DNA from: Porphyromonadaceae bacterium
GTDB lineage: Bacteria > Bacteroidota > Bacteroidia > Bacteroidales > Paludibacteraceae
DNA length: 59,473 nucleotides
Reading direction: 5' to 3'
NCBI GenBank assembly: GCA_905372135.1
Contig: CAJPNS010000001.1
Span: 1 to 59,473 of the forward strand
Under the pieces are notes generated by a model, which saw only the letters and a program-made list of their open reading frames with translations, ran no database searches and was not told the DNA's origin. Position 1 is the first letter of the stretch; every line of letters begins with the position of its first letter. Positions 7,728-17,268 of the stretch are shown here, piece after piece. The position numbers and the translations under genes were made by a program.

Positions 7728-9953
7728 ATGAATGTGATTAGAAAGACCGTCCCGCTTCCGGACGGAAGAGAAATTATCATCGAGACGGGCAAATTGGCAA
7801 AACAAGCCGACGGTGCCGTGATGGTAACTCTGGGAAAAACAATGTTGTTAGCCACAGTCTGCTCGGCTCAGGAAGCAAACCCCGGAACAGACTTTATGCC
7901 GTTGTCGGTAGATTACAAAGAGAAATTCTCCGCCTGCGGTCGTTTCCCCGGTGGATTCCTTCGCCGCGAAGGGCGCCCGTCGGATTACGAAATCCTCATC
8001 TCTCGTCTTGTGGACAGAGCTCTACGCCCCTTGTTCCCCGACGATTATCACGCAGAGACGTTTGTAAATGTTACGCTATACTCTGCCGACGGAGTAGATG
8101 CTCCCGACGCCCTGGCGGGACTTGCAGCCTCGGCTGCTTTGGCGGTGTCGGATATCCCGTTTGGCGGACCTATATCGGAGGTGCGTGTAGCACGTATCGA
8201 CGGCGAGTTTGTAATCAATCCCACTATGGAGCAGCTACAAAAGGCAGACCTTGAGCTCATCGTGGCAGCTACGTTGGACAATATAATGATGGTCGAAGGC
8301 GAGATGAAAGAGGTTTCTGAAGATGTTCTTCTCAATGCTATCAAGGCAGCACACGAAGCAATCAAGCCGCAATGCCAAGTACAGCTCGATATGATGGAGG
8401 CGGCAGGTAAGACCGAAAAACGTCAATATTGCCACGAAGACAACGATGAAGACCTACGCCGAGACGTTCGCGAAAAAACATACCAAAAAGCTTATGACAT
8501 AGCCGTATCGGGCAATGCCGACAAACACTGTCGTACTGCCGCTTTCGAGGCTATCGTCGAAGAATATATTGCCGCCATACCCGAAGAGGAGGCAACAGAC
8601 GAACGCAAAGCATTGATAAAAAGGTATTACCACGATGTAGAAAAAGACGCTATGCGTCGTGCCATACTCGACGAGGGCAAACGCCTCGACGGACGTAAAA
8701 CCAACGAGATACGCCCGATATGGTCGGAGGTCGACTATCTGCCCGCAACACACGGCTCGGCTATCTTCACACGAGGTGAGACACAGAGTCTGTCGACTGT
8801 AACGCTCGGCACCAAGCTCGACGAGAAGATAATAGACGAAGCTCTGATTACGGGCACAGACCGTTTCTTGTTGCATTACAACTTCCCGCCGTTCTCTACG
8901 GGCGAGGCTCGTCCTTCGCGTGGAGTAGGACGCCGCGAGGTAGGACACGGCAACCTTGCCCTACGTGCACTCAAACCCGTCATACCCGAAAACTACAAAT
9001 ATTGTATCCGTGTCGTATCCGATATACTCGAGAGCAACGGCTCGTCGTCGATGGCTACCGTATGTGCCGGCACACTTGCTCTAATGGACGCAGGCGTACC
9101 CATATCTAAACCCGTATCGGGGATAGCTATGGGGCTGATATCCGAAAACAAGGGGAAGAACTATGCCGTACTGTCCGATATACTCGGCGACGAAGACCAT
9201 CTGGGCGATATGGACTTCAAAGTAACGGGCACACGCGATGGTATCACCGCCACACAGATGGATATAAAGGTCGACGGCTTGTCGTACGAGATACTCGAGA
9301 ACGCTCTGCGTCAGGCTCACGAAGGACGTATGCACATCTTGGGCAAAATCACGGAAACTATTGCCGAACCGCGTGCCGACCTCAAACCACACGTACCGAG
9401 GATAGAAGTCATCACCATACCCAAAGAGTTTATCGGTGCGGTAATAGGACCTCAAGGCAAGATAATACAAGGCATACAAGCCGAGACGGGAGCTACCATC
9501 TCTATCGAAGAAGAGGGCGAAGTGGGTATCGTAGAAATAGCTGCTGCCAACCGCGACTCTATCGAAGCCGCTCTGGAAAAGGTTCGACGTATCACTGCTA
9601 TGCCCGAAGCGGGCAAAGTCTACTCCTCGACCGTTAAGTCGGTAATGCCTTACGGTGTGTTTGTAGAGTTTATGCCCGGCAAAGAGGGTCTTCTGCATAT
9701 ATCGGAGATAGATTATAATAAATATGCCACTATCGAAGAGACAGGTCTCAAAGAGGGCGATACCTTCGACGTGAAGCTTATCGAAATCGATAAGTCGGGC
9801 AAATATCGCCTCTCGTCGAGAGTGCTCAAAGAAGCCCCTGAGGGCTGGGTAGAGCCTGCTCCGCGTCCCAAGTCGGACGACAGACACAGAGGCAAAAGAG
9901 AGCGTCGCTCCGACAACCGCGACAAGACACGCGGTCAGCACGACAGACGATAA
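7728..9953 (+). CDS. pnp: Polyribonucleotide nucleotidyltransferase (PNPase)
   Basis: This is a phosphorolytic 3'-5' exoribonuclease that degrades mRNA and can add heteropolymeric tails. The 741 residues contain two RNase PH cores (about 10-230 and 320-550), separated by the all-helical domain. A KH domain (VITIPKEFIGAVIGPQGKII) and an S1 domain (GKVYSSTVKSVMPYGVFVEF) follow. A basic, Arg-rich tail closes the protein. Length and domain order are canonical. The gene has its own promoter box and terminator, so it is probably monocistronic. Confidence 0.97.
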   Translation: MNVIRKTVPLPDGREIIIETGKLAKQADGAVMVTLGKTMLLATVCSAQEANPGTDFMPLSVDYKEKFSACGRFPGGFLRREGRPSDYEILISRLVDRALRPLFPDDYHAETFVNVTLYSADGVDAPDALAGLAASAALAVSDIPFGGPISEVRVARIDGEFVINPTMEQLQKADLELIVAATLDNIMMVEGEMKEVSEDVLLNAIKAAHEAIKPQCQVQLDMMEAAGKTEKRQYCHEDNDEDLRRDVREKTYQKAYDIAVSGNADKHCRTAAFEAIVEEYIAAIPEEEATDERKALIKRYYHDVEKDAMRRAILDEGKRLDGRKTNEIRPIWSEVDYLPATHGSAIFTRGETQSLSTVTLGTKLDEKIIDEALITGTDRFLLHYNFPPFSTGEARPSRGVGRREVGHGNLALRALKPVIPENYKYCIRVVSDILESNGSSSMATVCAGTLALMDAGVPISKPVSGIAMGLISENKGKNYAVLSDILGDEDHLGDMDFKVTGTRDGITATQMDIKVDGLSYEILENALRQAHEGRMHILGKITETIAEPRADLKPHVPRIEVITIPKEFIGAVIGPQGKIIQGIQAETGATISIEEEGEVGIVEIAAANRDSIEAALEKVRRITAMPEAGKVYSSTVKSVMPYGVFVEFMPGKEGLLHISEIDYNKYATIEETGLKEGDTFDVKLIEIDKSGKYRLSSRVLKEAPEGWVEPAPRPKSDDRHRGKRERRSDNRDKTRGQHDRR

Positions 9954-9963
9954 AAAATGTGAT

Positions 9964-10008
9964 AAAAAGGCTGTCTCCGATTCGTAAGAAGGCAGCCCTT
10001 TTATTTGT
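9964..10008 (+). terminator. Rho-independent terminator after pnp
   Basis: AAAGGCTG pairs with CAGCCCTTT across a short loop, followed by a T-rich tract. It starts 11 bases after the pnp stop. Confidence 0.8.
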
Positions 10009-10044
10009 TTGTACCATAGGTTTTTATCGAATTGTTTTTGATAT

Positions 10045-10560
10045 ATGATAGGCAACGAAAATATAGTACTTCGAGCCGTAGAACCCGAAGATTTAGATTT
10101 TCTATATCAGATAGAAAACGATGTCGATATGTGGATATATTCGGCTCGTAAAGAACCATATTCTCGCTATGCCATACGTCGATATATAGAGTCGTGCGAC
10201 CAATCGGTATTCGAACGCGGACAGCTCCGTTTTATGATTGCCATCGATAAGACAGGTACTACAATAGGTACTATCGATCTCTTTGATTTCGACTATAATA
10301 ACCGTAGGTCGGAGGTAGGCATATTCATACATTCGTCGTATAGATGCAGAGGATATGCCACAGAAGCTATCGGTATGATATGCAGATATACAAAAAGTTT
10401 TTTAGGACTACACCAGCTTTATAGTCTCGTAGCGTCGGACAATACGCCGTCGCTCAGAGCATTCGAAAAGGCAGGTTTCTCGGGTGGCGTTACGCTTGAA
10501 GATTGGTTGGTATACGATGGCGTTTTTCAAGATATAATGCTGTTGCAGAAGAGATTGTAA
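10045..10560 (+). CDS. GNAT acetyltransferase (RimJ/RimL-like)
   Basis: The 171-residue protein resembles the RimJ/RimL/SpeG subgroup. It starts ENIVLRAVEPEDLDFLYQIEND, has the acetyl-CoA loop SYRCRGYATEAIGMI and ends with the SLRAFEKAGF segment. Members acetylate protein N-termini, antibiotics or polyamines; the acceptor here is unknown. SpeG-type proteins have a similar acidic N-terminus, so a polyamine acceptor is possible but not shown. The transglutaminase-like gene begins 21 bases downstream. Confidence 0.82.
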   Translation: MIGNENIVLRAVEPEDLDFLYQIENDVDMWIYSARKEPYSRYAIRRYIESCDQSVFERGQLRFMIAIDKTGTTIGTIDLFDFDYNNRRSEVGIFIHSSYRCRGYATEAIGMICRYTKSFLGLHQLYSLVASDNTPSLRAFEKAGFSGGVTLEDWLVYDGVFQDIMLLQKRL

Positions 10561-10581
10561 AATTATCAGTAGTATGTACTT

Positions 10582-11772
10582 ATGATACAACCACTATCGG
10601 CCGAAGAGAAGCAACGGCGTATTCTGCTCGACTTCTGTAACGATTACGACCTTACTGTAAATCAGATAAGGCAGATAATGCCTGAGGCTACCGATAGGCA
10701 GATAGCCGAATGGACTCAGCGGCAAGAATTGGAAAATCTCGATATAGACGGCAGTATACGCTATTTTCGTAGGGCAGCTCGTAATCTCTTTCGTATCAAT
10801 AGAGAAGCGAGGGAATACTATCTGGATAAATATGGCGACGACAAGGCGGCGAGGACGAAGTTTCTGGCAGAGTATCTACCTCAGATAGTGAACGAAACAG
10901 ACCGAAGAGAGTTTCGTTTTCACTTTTCGCTTACTGTTGCTCCCGACGCAGTACCCGACGGCGAGACTATTCGCTGTTGGTTGCCACGACCTGCAGAGTG
11001 TAAGTATCAATATTCTAAGTCTGCTCAGAGTATGAATATATCGACTCATTCGTCGCTATATATCGAAAAACGAGCGACTGCCGGTATACCTACTATATTC
11101 GATACATACTTCGAGGTAGAGACTCGTAGTTTTCATCGTAACGATAGGCACTCCGCTGTGGATGAGTGTTTTACCTCTGCCGATTTGATTGAGGAGGCTC
11201 CTCATATCGTTTTCACGGACGATATAAAACGACTTTCGGCTCAGATAGTCGGTTGCGAACGCGATAAGCAGACAATAGCACGCAAGATATTTTGCTGGAT
11301 ATCTGATAATATCGTATGGGCAGCCGCGCGAGAATATTCTACTATCGACAATATTCCGAGCTATGTAATACGCCATAAACATGGAGATTGCGGGCAGTCT
11401 ACATTGCTTTTTATGACACTATGCCGATACAATGGCATTCCTGCGAGGTGGTTGAGCGGCTTTATGTTGCATCCGGGCTACGAAAATATTCACGATTGGT
11501 GCGAAATCTTTCTCGATGGCTATGGTTGGATGCCTGTAGATGTGTCTTTTGGTATACAGCGCTATAGCTCCGACGACGATGTGCGATATTTTTATTTTAT
11601 GGGTATCGATTCGTTTCGGATTGTGGTCAATAGAGGCATATCGGGAGTATTACAGCCCGAGAAGATATTCCCCAGAAGTGAGACTGTCGATTTCCAACGA
11701 GGCGAGGTCGAGTGGAGGAGGGGGAATATATACTTCGATAAGTTCGATTATAATTTCTACATAGATAAGTAG
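10582..11772 (+). CDS. Transglutaminase-like superfamily protein (cytoplasmic)
   Basis: The 396-residue protein has no signal peptide. Residues ~1-110 are helical and unassigned, and ~115-220 may form a beta domain. The transglutaminase/protease-like core then carries a full triad: Cys270 in HGDCGQ, His304 in NIHDWCE and Asp320 in MPVDVSF. Such proteins are papain-like and may act as peptidases, amidases or cross-linkers. The substrate is unknown. It probably shares a transcript with the preceding GNAT. It is not close in sequence to the secreted transglutaminase-like protein at 15766. Confidence 0.8.
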   Translation: MIQPLSAEEKQRRILLDFCNDYDLTVNQIRQIMPEATDRQIAEWTQRQELENLDIDGSIRYFRRAARNLFRINREAREYYLDKYGDDKAARTKFLAEYLPQIVNETDRREFRFHFSLTVAPDAVPDGETIRCWLPRPAECKYQYSKSAQSMNISTHSSLYIEKRATAGIPTIFDTYFEVETRSFHRNDRHSAVDECFTSADLIEEAPHIVFTDDIKRLSAQIVGCERDKQTIARKIFCWISDNIVWAAAREYSTIDNIPSYVIRHKHGDCGQSTLLFMTLCRYNGIPARWLSGFMLHPGYENIHDWCEIFLDGYGWMPVDVSFGIQRYSSDDDVRYFYFMGIDSFRIVVNRGISGVLQPEKIFPRSETVDFQRGEVEWRRGNIYFDKFDYNFYIDK

Positions 11773-11917
11773 TTTTTTGTTGTCTCTACGTTGAATATGG
11801 TTTATAGGTCGTTGATATATAGGTAATAGGGTGTGTTGTAGATATTTATCCGATAGCAGATGATATGAAAAATAGTGTGTGCAACAAATTCTTATTTCTT
11901 AATTCATAAATTTTCAC

Positions 11918-11925
11918 TACCTTTG
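11918..11925 (+). promoter_or_regulatory. Promoter -7 box for the nuo genes
   Basis: TACCTTTG matches TAnnTTTG and lies 111 bases upstream of nuoA. This implies a leader of about 105 bases, in which no clear structured element was seen. Confidence 0.6.
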
Positions 11926-12036
11926 CAGCCTTGTCTGCGGACAGGAGTGTTTTATAGAGTGTTCTGAATATTATATCATTACGCAACAACAAAAATTTAA
12001 TTGCTATAAATGTATATACAATAAATAAATCTATTT

Positions 12037-12390
12037 ATGACTAACTCAGCGTTATTTTTAGTAGTATTGGTTACGGCTGTTTTTATGGTTGTGGCGGCTA
12101 TGGCATTGGCTATATGGCTGTCGCCCAAGTCGTACAATGCCCTCAAAGGTGAGCCTTACGAGTGCGGTATAGAGACACGAGGTCCTGCGTGGGTACAGTT
12201 CAGAGTGGGTTACTATCTTATAGCCATACTCTTTTTGGTATTCGACGTGGAAGCCGTTCTGCTCTTCCCGTGGGCAACCATTTACAGTTCGATAGGTATC
12301 GACGGGCTTATTTTGGCATCGTTCTTTATCTTTATTTTGGTTCTTGGTTTAGTTTATGCGTGGAGAAAGGGGGCACTGGAATGGAAGTAA
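12037..12390 (+). CDS. nuoA: NADH-quinone oxidoreductase subunit A
   Basis: This is a membrane subunit of complex I. Its 117 residues hold three transmembrane helices (about 5-28, 62-85 and 90-110) and the family motif YECGIETRG in the loop between helices 1 and 2. Length is normal. It is the first gene of the nuo cluster and overlaps nuoB by 10 bases. Confidence 0.95.
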   Translation: MTNSALFLVVLVTAVFMVVAAMALAIWLSPKSYNALKGEPYECGIETRGPAWVQFRVGYYLIAILFLVFDVEAVLLFPWATIYSSIGIDGLILASFFIFILVLGLVYAWRKGALEWK

Positions 12391-12995
12391 AAAATATTAA
12401 AATTAAAAATATGACCACTGCCGACTTCAAGGACAATGAGTACCTTGAGCAATACGTCGAGCAGTTGAAAGAAGGCGGAGTAAACGTTGCTATCGCCAAA
12501 TTGGACGACATTATCAATTGGGGACGAAGCAATTCGGTGTGGCCCTTGACGTTTGCCACTTCGTGTTGCGGTATCGAGTTTATGAGCCTCGGAGCGGCAC
12601 GATTCGACTTTTCACGTTTCGGCTGGGAGGTTACGCGTAACTCGCCTCGTCAGGCGGACGTAGTCTTCTGTTTCGGCACCATCGTACACAAAATGGCACC
12701 AGTGCTCAAGCGTCTGTACGACCAAATGTCGGAGCCGAAGTATGTAATAGCCGTCGGTGGCTGTGCCATCTCGGGCGGTCCTTTCAAGAAATCGTATCAC
12801 ACGGTGATGGGTATCGACCAGATTATACCGGTCGATGTGTATGTACCCGGCTGTCCGCCGAGTCCTAATGCCATTATTTACGGTATGTTACAGCTCAGCC
12901 GCAAGATAAAGGTTCAGGAGTTTTTCTCGCTCCCGAAACAACCTAAGGTAGTAGAACATTTAGATAACCCAATAGAAGTCGTAAAGTATGTGTAA
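12381..12995 (+). CDS. nuoB: NADH-quinone oxidoreductase subunit B
   Basis: This is the peripheral-arm subunit carrying the terminal 4Fe-4S cluster N2 that hands electrons to quinone. In 204 residues the cluster ligands are visible as the paired Cys in ATSCCGIEF, the Cys of VGGCAISGG and the Cys of VPGCPPSP. The ATG at 12381 inside nuoA gives MEVKNIKIKN; ATG 12411 is an alternative start. It overlaps nuoCD by 8 bases. Confidence 0.95.
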   Translation: MEVKNIKIKNMTTADFKDNEYLEQYVEQLKEGGVNVAIAKLDDIINWGRSNSVWPLTFATSCCGIEFMSLGAARFDFSRFGWEVTRNSPRQADVVFCFGTIVHKMAPVLKRLYDQMSEPKYVIAVGGCAISGGPFKKSYHTVMGIDQIIPVDVYVPGCPPSPNAIIYGMLQLSRKIKVQEFFSLPKQPKVVEHLDNPIEVVKYV

Positions 12996-14619
12996 TAAGT
13001 TAGAACAAGTGTTTTCGCAATTGGCTAATGCCGAGATATCGAACAAAGACAATGTTTATACGATAGTAGTCGCCAAAGAAAATCTGCGTAAGGCGGCAGA
13101 GACTCTGAGGAACAACGATATAGTCCGTTTCGACTTTCTGCGCGACATAATAGGTATGGACTACACCGATTCGTTGGGCGTGATATATAACCTATCTCCT
13201 TCCGAAGACCAGTCTGTAATAGTGCTGCTCGAGTCGCGTACAGACGACAGAGAAAATCCTGCGTTTGACACTGTCGAAGACCTGTGGCTGTCGGCTCCCT
13301 TCTACGAGAGAGAGGTACACGATTTCTTCGGTATACGCTTCTTGGGCAATCCCGATATGCGTCGTATCTTCCTGCGTCAAGACTGGCGAGGATACCCGCT
13401 ACGTAAAGACTACGACAGCAGCCCGATAATAAATCCTATCCCGCTCGAAAACGAAGATCTCGACTCATTGGAGTATCTGCCCGTGCTCGACCTGAAAGAC
13501 ATCGACAAAGAGCGTAAGTCGGTATTCGACAAAGGAGATTTCGTCGTCAACTTCGGACCTCAACACCCTGCTACGCACGGCGTATTGCATCTGAGAGTAT
13601 CGCTCGACGGCGAAGTCATCAAAAAAGTCGACCCCAACTTCGGATATATCCACCGCGGTATAGAGAAGATATGCGAGGTATCTATGTATCACCAGATATT
13701 ACACCTTGCCGACCGTCTCGACTATCTGTCGGGCTCTATCAACCGCCACGCCGTTTGTATGGCTATCGAAAAGGGTATACAGCTCGAAGTGCCGCCCAGA
13801 GCACAGTACGTGCGTACCATCATCGACGAACTCACTCGTATAGCCTCTCACCTGCTCGGCTGGGGTGCTATGGCAATGGATATGGGTGCTATCACAGCAT
13901 TCGTATACGGTATGCGCGACAGAGAGAAGATAATGAAGATATTCGAGAAGACCTGCGGTGGCAGACTGATGGCAAACTATTCGATGATAGGCGGTCTGAT
14001 GGAAGATATTCATCCCGATTTTCAGAAGGATATAAAAGAGTTTGTCGTATATATGCGTAAGATGCTGCGAGAACACCATATACTCTTCACAGGCAACCCC
14101 ATAGCACGCGGCAGAATGGAAGGTGTCGGACACCTCACACGCGAACAGGCTATCTCTATCGGAGCTACCGGTCCCGTAGGACGTGCCTCGGGTTGGCAGT
14201 GCGACGTACGAAAGATAGAGCCTTATGCTGCTTACGACAAAGCCGAGTTTACCGCAGTTCTACGCGAGGGAGGTATGACTTTCGACAGATATTATATCCG
14301 TCTCGACGAGATAGAAGAGTCGCTCAAGATAATAGAACAACTCGTAGACAATATACCGGAAGGTCCTTTCTGTGCCAAACCCAAGCCGATGATAAAACTC
14401 CCCGAAGGCGAATACACACAACGTGTAGAGAATGCTCGCGGCGACTTCTCGGTTTATATCAATTCGAGAGGCGATAAGTTCCCGTACAGGGTGAAATTCC
14501 GCAGCCCGTCGCTGGTATTGGTCAATGTGCTCAAACATATTGCTCCGGGCAATAAGATTGCAGACCTCATAATGCTCGGAGGCTCGTTGGACTATGTTAT
14601 CCCGTGTATCGACAGATAA
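12988..14619 (+). CDS. nuoCD: Fused NADH-quinone oxidoreductase subunit C/D
   Basis: This 543-residue fusion joins NuoC and NuoD. Residues ~1-160 are NuoC (30-kDa subunit; FYEREVHDFFGIRF and RRIFLRQDWRGYPLRKDY). Residues ~180-543 are NuoD (49-kDa subunit; FGPQHPATHG and GYIHRGIEK), which helps form the quinone pocket next to NuoB. C/D fusion is usual in Bacteroidota. No NuoE, F or G genes accompany it, which fits the complex I form lacking the NADH-dehydrogenase module seen in this phylum. Confidence 0.95.
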   Translation: MCNKLEQVFSQLANAEISNKDNVYTIVVAKENLRKAAETLRNNDIVRFDFLRDIIGMDYTDSLGVIYNLSPSEDQSVIVLLESRTDDRENPAFDTVEDLWLSAPFYEREVHDFFGIRFLGNPDMRRIFLRQDWRGYPLRKDYDSSPIINPIPLENEDLDSLEYLPVLDLKDIDKERKSVFDKGDFVVNFGPQHPATHGVLHLRVSLDGEVIKKVDPNFGYIHRGIEKICEVSMYHQILHLADRLDYLSGSINRHAVCMAIEKGIQLEVPPRAQYVRTIIDELTRIASHLLGWGAMAMDMGAITAFVYGMRDREKIMKIFEKTCGGRLMANYSMIGGLMEDIHPDFQKDIKEFVVYMRKMLREHHILFTGNPIARGRMEGVGHLTREQAISIGATGPVGRASGWQCDVRKIEPYAAYDKAEFTAVLREGGMTFDRYYIRLDEIEESLKIIEQLVDNIPEGPFCAKPKPMIKLPEGEYTQRVENARGDFSVYINSRGDKFPYRVKFRSPSLVLVNVLKHIAPGNKIADLIMLGGSLDYVIPCIDR

Positions 14620-14671
14620 CCGCTATTATGTAATTTGGTAAATAAAAAGAAGATAAAATAAAGAGAATATT

Positions 14672-15739
14672 ATGTTTCATTTCGAAGTAGTTGCCGATTG
14701 GATAGATACCTTGCTGATGTCGAATATGCCTCAATGGCTGGCTTTGGCGATAGAGTTCGTATTGATAGGGATATTGATACTTTCGTTGTATGCTGTTTTG
14801 GCATTGATTTTGATATTGGCAGAACGTAAGATTTGTGCCTATTTCCAGTGCCGTCTCGGTCCCAACAGGGTCGGAGCGTGGGGAATATTGCAGCCTATCG
14901 CCGATATGGTTAAGATTTTGCTCAAAGAGATTATATCGCTCAATAAGGCAGACAATAGGCTTTTCCGTCTGGCAAGTTTTATGGTTATTATAGCGTCGCT
15001 ACTTACCTTCGGGGCTATCCCGTTCGACAAGGGACTGCACGCAATAGACTTCAACATAGGCGTCTTCTATCTCTTGGCGGTGTCGTCTATCGGCGTGGTG
15101 GGTATTATGCTTGCCGGCTGGTCGTCGAACAGTAAATATACGATGATAGGAGCTATGCGTTCGGGGGCTCAGCTTATAAGCTATGAGCTTTCGTGTGCTC
15201 TGTCGCTGATGACGATAGTGATGCTCTCGGGTACGATGCAGTTGTCGCAGATAGTGGAGCAACAAGCCGGTGCTTGGTTCATCTTCAAAGGCGGCGTCCC
15301 TGCTTTCATAGCCTTTGTGATATATCTGATAGCAGGACACGCCGAGACCAACCGCGGTCCGTTCGACTTGCCCGAGGCAGAGTCGGAGCTGACGGCAGGC
15401 TACCATACCGAGTATTCGGGTATCACTTTCGGCTTTTTCTATCTGGCAGAGTATATGAATATGTTTATAATCGCTGCCGTAGCCGCAACGATGTTCCTCG
15501 GAGGCTGGCAACCGCTGCATATACCGGGGCTCGACGGTTTCAATACCGTGATGGACTATATACCGCCTGTGGTGTGGTTTTTCGGTAAAACGTTCTTCTG
15601 TGTCTTCCTTGCTCTGTGGGTTCGCTGGTCGTTCCCGCGTCTGAGAATCGACCAACTACTCAAGCTCGAGTGGAAGATATTGATGCCTATCGCTTTTGCC
15701 AACCTCATACTGATGGCACTTTGGATACTTGTATTTTGA
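14672..15739 (+). CDS. nuoH: NADH-quinone oxidoreductase subunit H
   Basis: This 355-residue membrane protein has about eight to nine helices. It contains the family signatures AERKICAYFQCRLGPNRVG, which lines the quinone tunnel, and DLPEAESELTAGYHTEYSG. It couples quinone reduction to the membrane arm. It starts 52 bases after nuoCD. Normally nuoI and the antiporter-like subunits follow at once, but here the next gene is unrelated, 26 bases downstream. Confidence 0.95.
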   Translation: MFHFEVVADWIDTLLMSNMPQWLALAIEFVLIGILILSLYAVLALILILAERKICAYFQCRLGPNRVGAWGILQPIADMVKILLKEIISLNKADNRLFRLASFMVIIASLLTFGAIPFDKGLHAIDFNIGVFYLLAVSSIGVVGIMLAGWSSNSKYTMIGAMRSGAQLISYELSCALSLMTIVMLSGTMQLSQIVEQQAGAWFIFKGGVPAFIAFVIYLIAGHAETNRGPFDLPEAESELTAGYHTEYSGITFGFFYLAEYMNMFIIAAVAATMFLGGWQPLHIPGLDGFNTVMDYIPPVVWFFGKTFFCVFLALWVRWSFPRLRIDQLLKLEWKILMPIAFANLILMALWILVF

Positions 15740-15765
15740 TTATTATCTGTATATAATTAATTGAT

Positions 15766-17001
15766 ATGGCAAAAAAAGTATCAATCTTATGTGTCGGTCT
15801 CTTTGTCTCGTTGATTGCTTGCGGGCAGTCCGACACATCTGCCTTTGATAAGCTTTATTCCGAATTTACGAGAATAGAAAGCATTTACAGAAATCACTAC
15901 ATTAATAAAGAATACGACAAAACGGTTATATCGTTGGAGGAAGTACTAAGTTTGATAAATAAAGTAAATCTTACTGACGAGGATAAAGCTACTTATGAAC
16001 GTTTCATCGATATGATGAAATCGGATACTTACTACAATTTGTCCTGTTCTTATTCTTTGATGAATAAAAAGAAGCATGCTGTCGATGCCTTCGAAAATGC
16101 CGTTAAATTCGGATATAAAAACTATAGACATGCTCTGTCCGATAAGGATTTGGATAATATACGCAAGGATAAAAAATTCACCAAACTTTTGCAAAGTATA
16201 AAAGAGTTTGACAATCTGATAGTACTTCAAAAATCGAATGGGTATAAGAAAAAAGAAAATGACTCTTTGCCTTTATTTTCATACGAGTCTGAGAATAGCT
16301 GGAATTTGCAGAATGTTAGAGCGTTTTTTAATCTTGATTCCGTTGCGGGTAATGGAGATGAATTGTCGAAAATTATAAATATCTTAAACTTTATTCATAA
16401 TTCTATCAGACACGACGGAGGTAATTTTGCACTATGTGAATTTGATGCCATTGATATATATAATTATCATAAATCTACGGGGAAAGGGGTTAATTGTAGA
16501 CATTTGGCGATAGCTCTTAACGAAATGTATCTCTCTATGGGTATAAAATCTCGTTATGTTACTTGTATGCCCAAAGACCCTAACGATAACGATTGTCATG
16601 TTATAAATAGTGTCTATTCGCAACAGTTGAATAAATGGATATGGATAGACCCGAGTTTTAATGCTTATGTAAAAGATGAAAAAGGTAACTTCTTGGGAAT
16701 AGCAGAGGTAAGAGATAGATTAATCAATAATCAGCCTCTCGTACTCAACGAAGATGCTAATCATAACAATGAGACTAAACAGACAAAAGAAGAATATCTC
16801 GAGAACTATATGGCAAAAAACTTATATTGGTTTTTGTGTATCGATGAAAGCAAGTTTAATCCGGAAAGTCGTTATAGAGAAACCTATGGCAAATACATTG
16901 CTCTTGTTCCCGAGGGGTTTGTATTGAATTTACCTAAAAATATCATAAAAGGACAATATATAACCAATGACCCCGATTACTTTTGGCAGCTACCTAAATA
17001 A
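15766..17001 (+). CDS. Secreted transglutaminase-like lipoprotein with TPR-like N-terminus
   Basis: The 411-residue protein has a lipoprotein signal with lipobox LIAC (Cys19). Helical TPR-like repeats (SYSLMNKKKHAVDAFENAV) span ~40-145. A transglutaminase-like core follows with Cys244 (VNCRHLA), His278 (DCHVINS) and Asp295 (WIDPSF), so the triad is intact. Its function is unknown. It is AT-richer than the nuo genes and sits where nuoI would be expected. The last ~23 codons and the terminator recur as a second, diverged copy at 24166-24310. Confidence 0.78.
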   Translation: MAKKVSILCVGLFVSLIACGQSDTSAFDKLYSEFTRIESIYRNHYINKEYDKTVISLEEVLSLINKVNLTDEDKATYERFIDMMKSDTYYNLSCSYSLMNKKKHAVDAFENAVKFGYKNYRHALSDKDLDNIRKDKKFTKLLQSIKEFDNLIVLQKSNGYKKKENDSLPLFSYESENSWNLQNVRAFFNLDSVAGNGDELSKIINILNFIHNSIRHDGGNFALCEFDAIDIYNYHKSTGKGVNCRHLAIALNEMYLSMGIKSRYVTCMPKDPNDNDCHVINSVYSQQLNKWIWIDPSFNAYVKDEKGNFLGIAEVRDRLINNQPLVLNEDANHNNETKQTKEEYLENYMAKNLYWFLCIDESKFNPESRYRETYGKYIALVPEGFVLNLPKNIIKGQYITNDPDYFWQLPK

Positions 17002-17072
17002 TAATTTCAGTTTCTCAAATAATAAAACATTGACAATAGGAGTAATAGCAGTATTGCTCCTATTTTATTTGT
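16929..17072 (+). repeat. Left copy of a ~145-bp imperfect direct repeat bracketing the efflux cassette
   Basis: This segment holds the last ~23 codons of the transglutaminase-like lipoprotein gene, its stop and its terminator. It matches 24166-24310 with no gap through most of its length (offset 7238), with roughly 15-20 differences. Several of those are silent or wobble changes. The two copies enclose tetR and the efflux genes. Confidence 0.8.
17034..17072 (+). terminator. Rho-independent terminator after the transglutaminase-like lipoprotein gene
   Basis: ATAGGAGTAATA (17036-17047) pairs with TATTGCTCCTAT (17052-17063) with one G-T pair and a 4-base loop, followed by a T-rich run. Confidence 0.85.
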
Positions 17073-17184
17073 AATCATACAATCCAAAATTCTTGTTTAT
17101 GGTATAAGCCTTAGTAACAAGTCTGTACGCATACCTAATTCTTAGCTTGTTACGACAGAAAACAGCAATAGCTCACAAAAAAAA

Positions 17185-17236
17185 TAATCATTTGATTAAA
17201 TTATTTGTTTTAATCGGAAATATTTTTATACCTTTG
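17185..17236 (+). promoter_or_regulatory. tetR promoter with palindromic operator
   Basis: TTTG (17204-17207), 21 bases, then TACCTTTG (17229-17236) make a consensus Bacteroidales promoter 32 bases before tetR. Just upstream is a 6-2-6 palindrome, TAATCA-TT-TGATTA (17185-17198). A second inverted repeat, GATTAAA/TTTAATC (17194-17215), overlaps the -33 box. Both are plausible sites for autorepression by the TetR protein; that role is inferred. Confidence 0.7.
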
Positions 17237-17268
17237 CAGTGTAGATATATTTTTCGAATCATAACGAT

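Noticed and set aside
9081..10055. A 324-codon reverse frame opposite pnp
   Set aside because: It is antisense to the KH/S1 half of a canonical PNPase and matches no known protein pattern.
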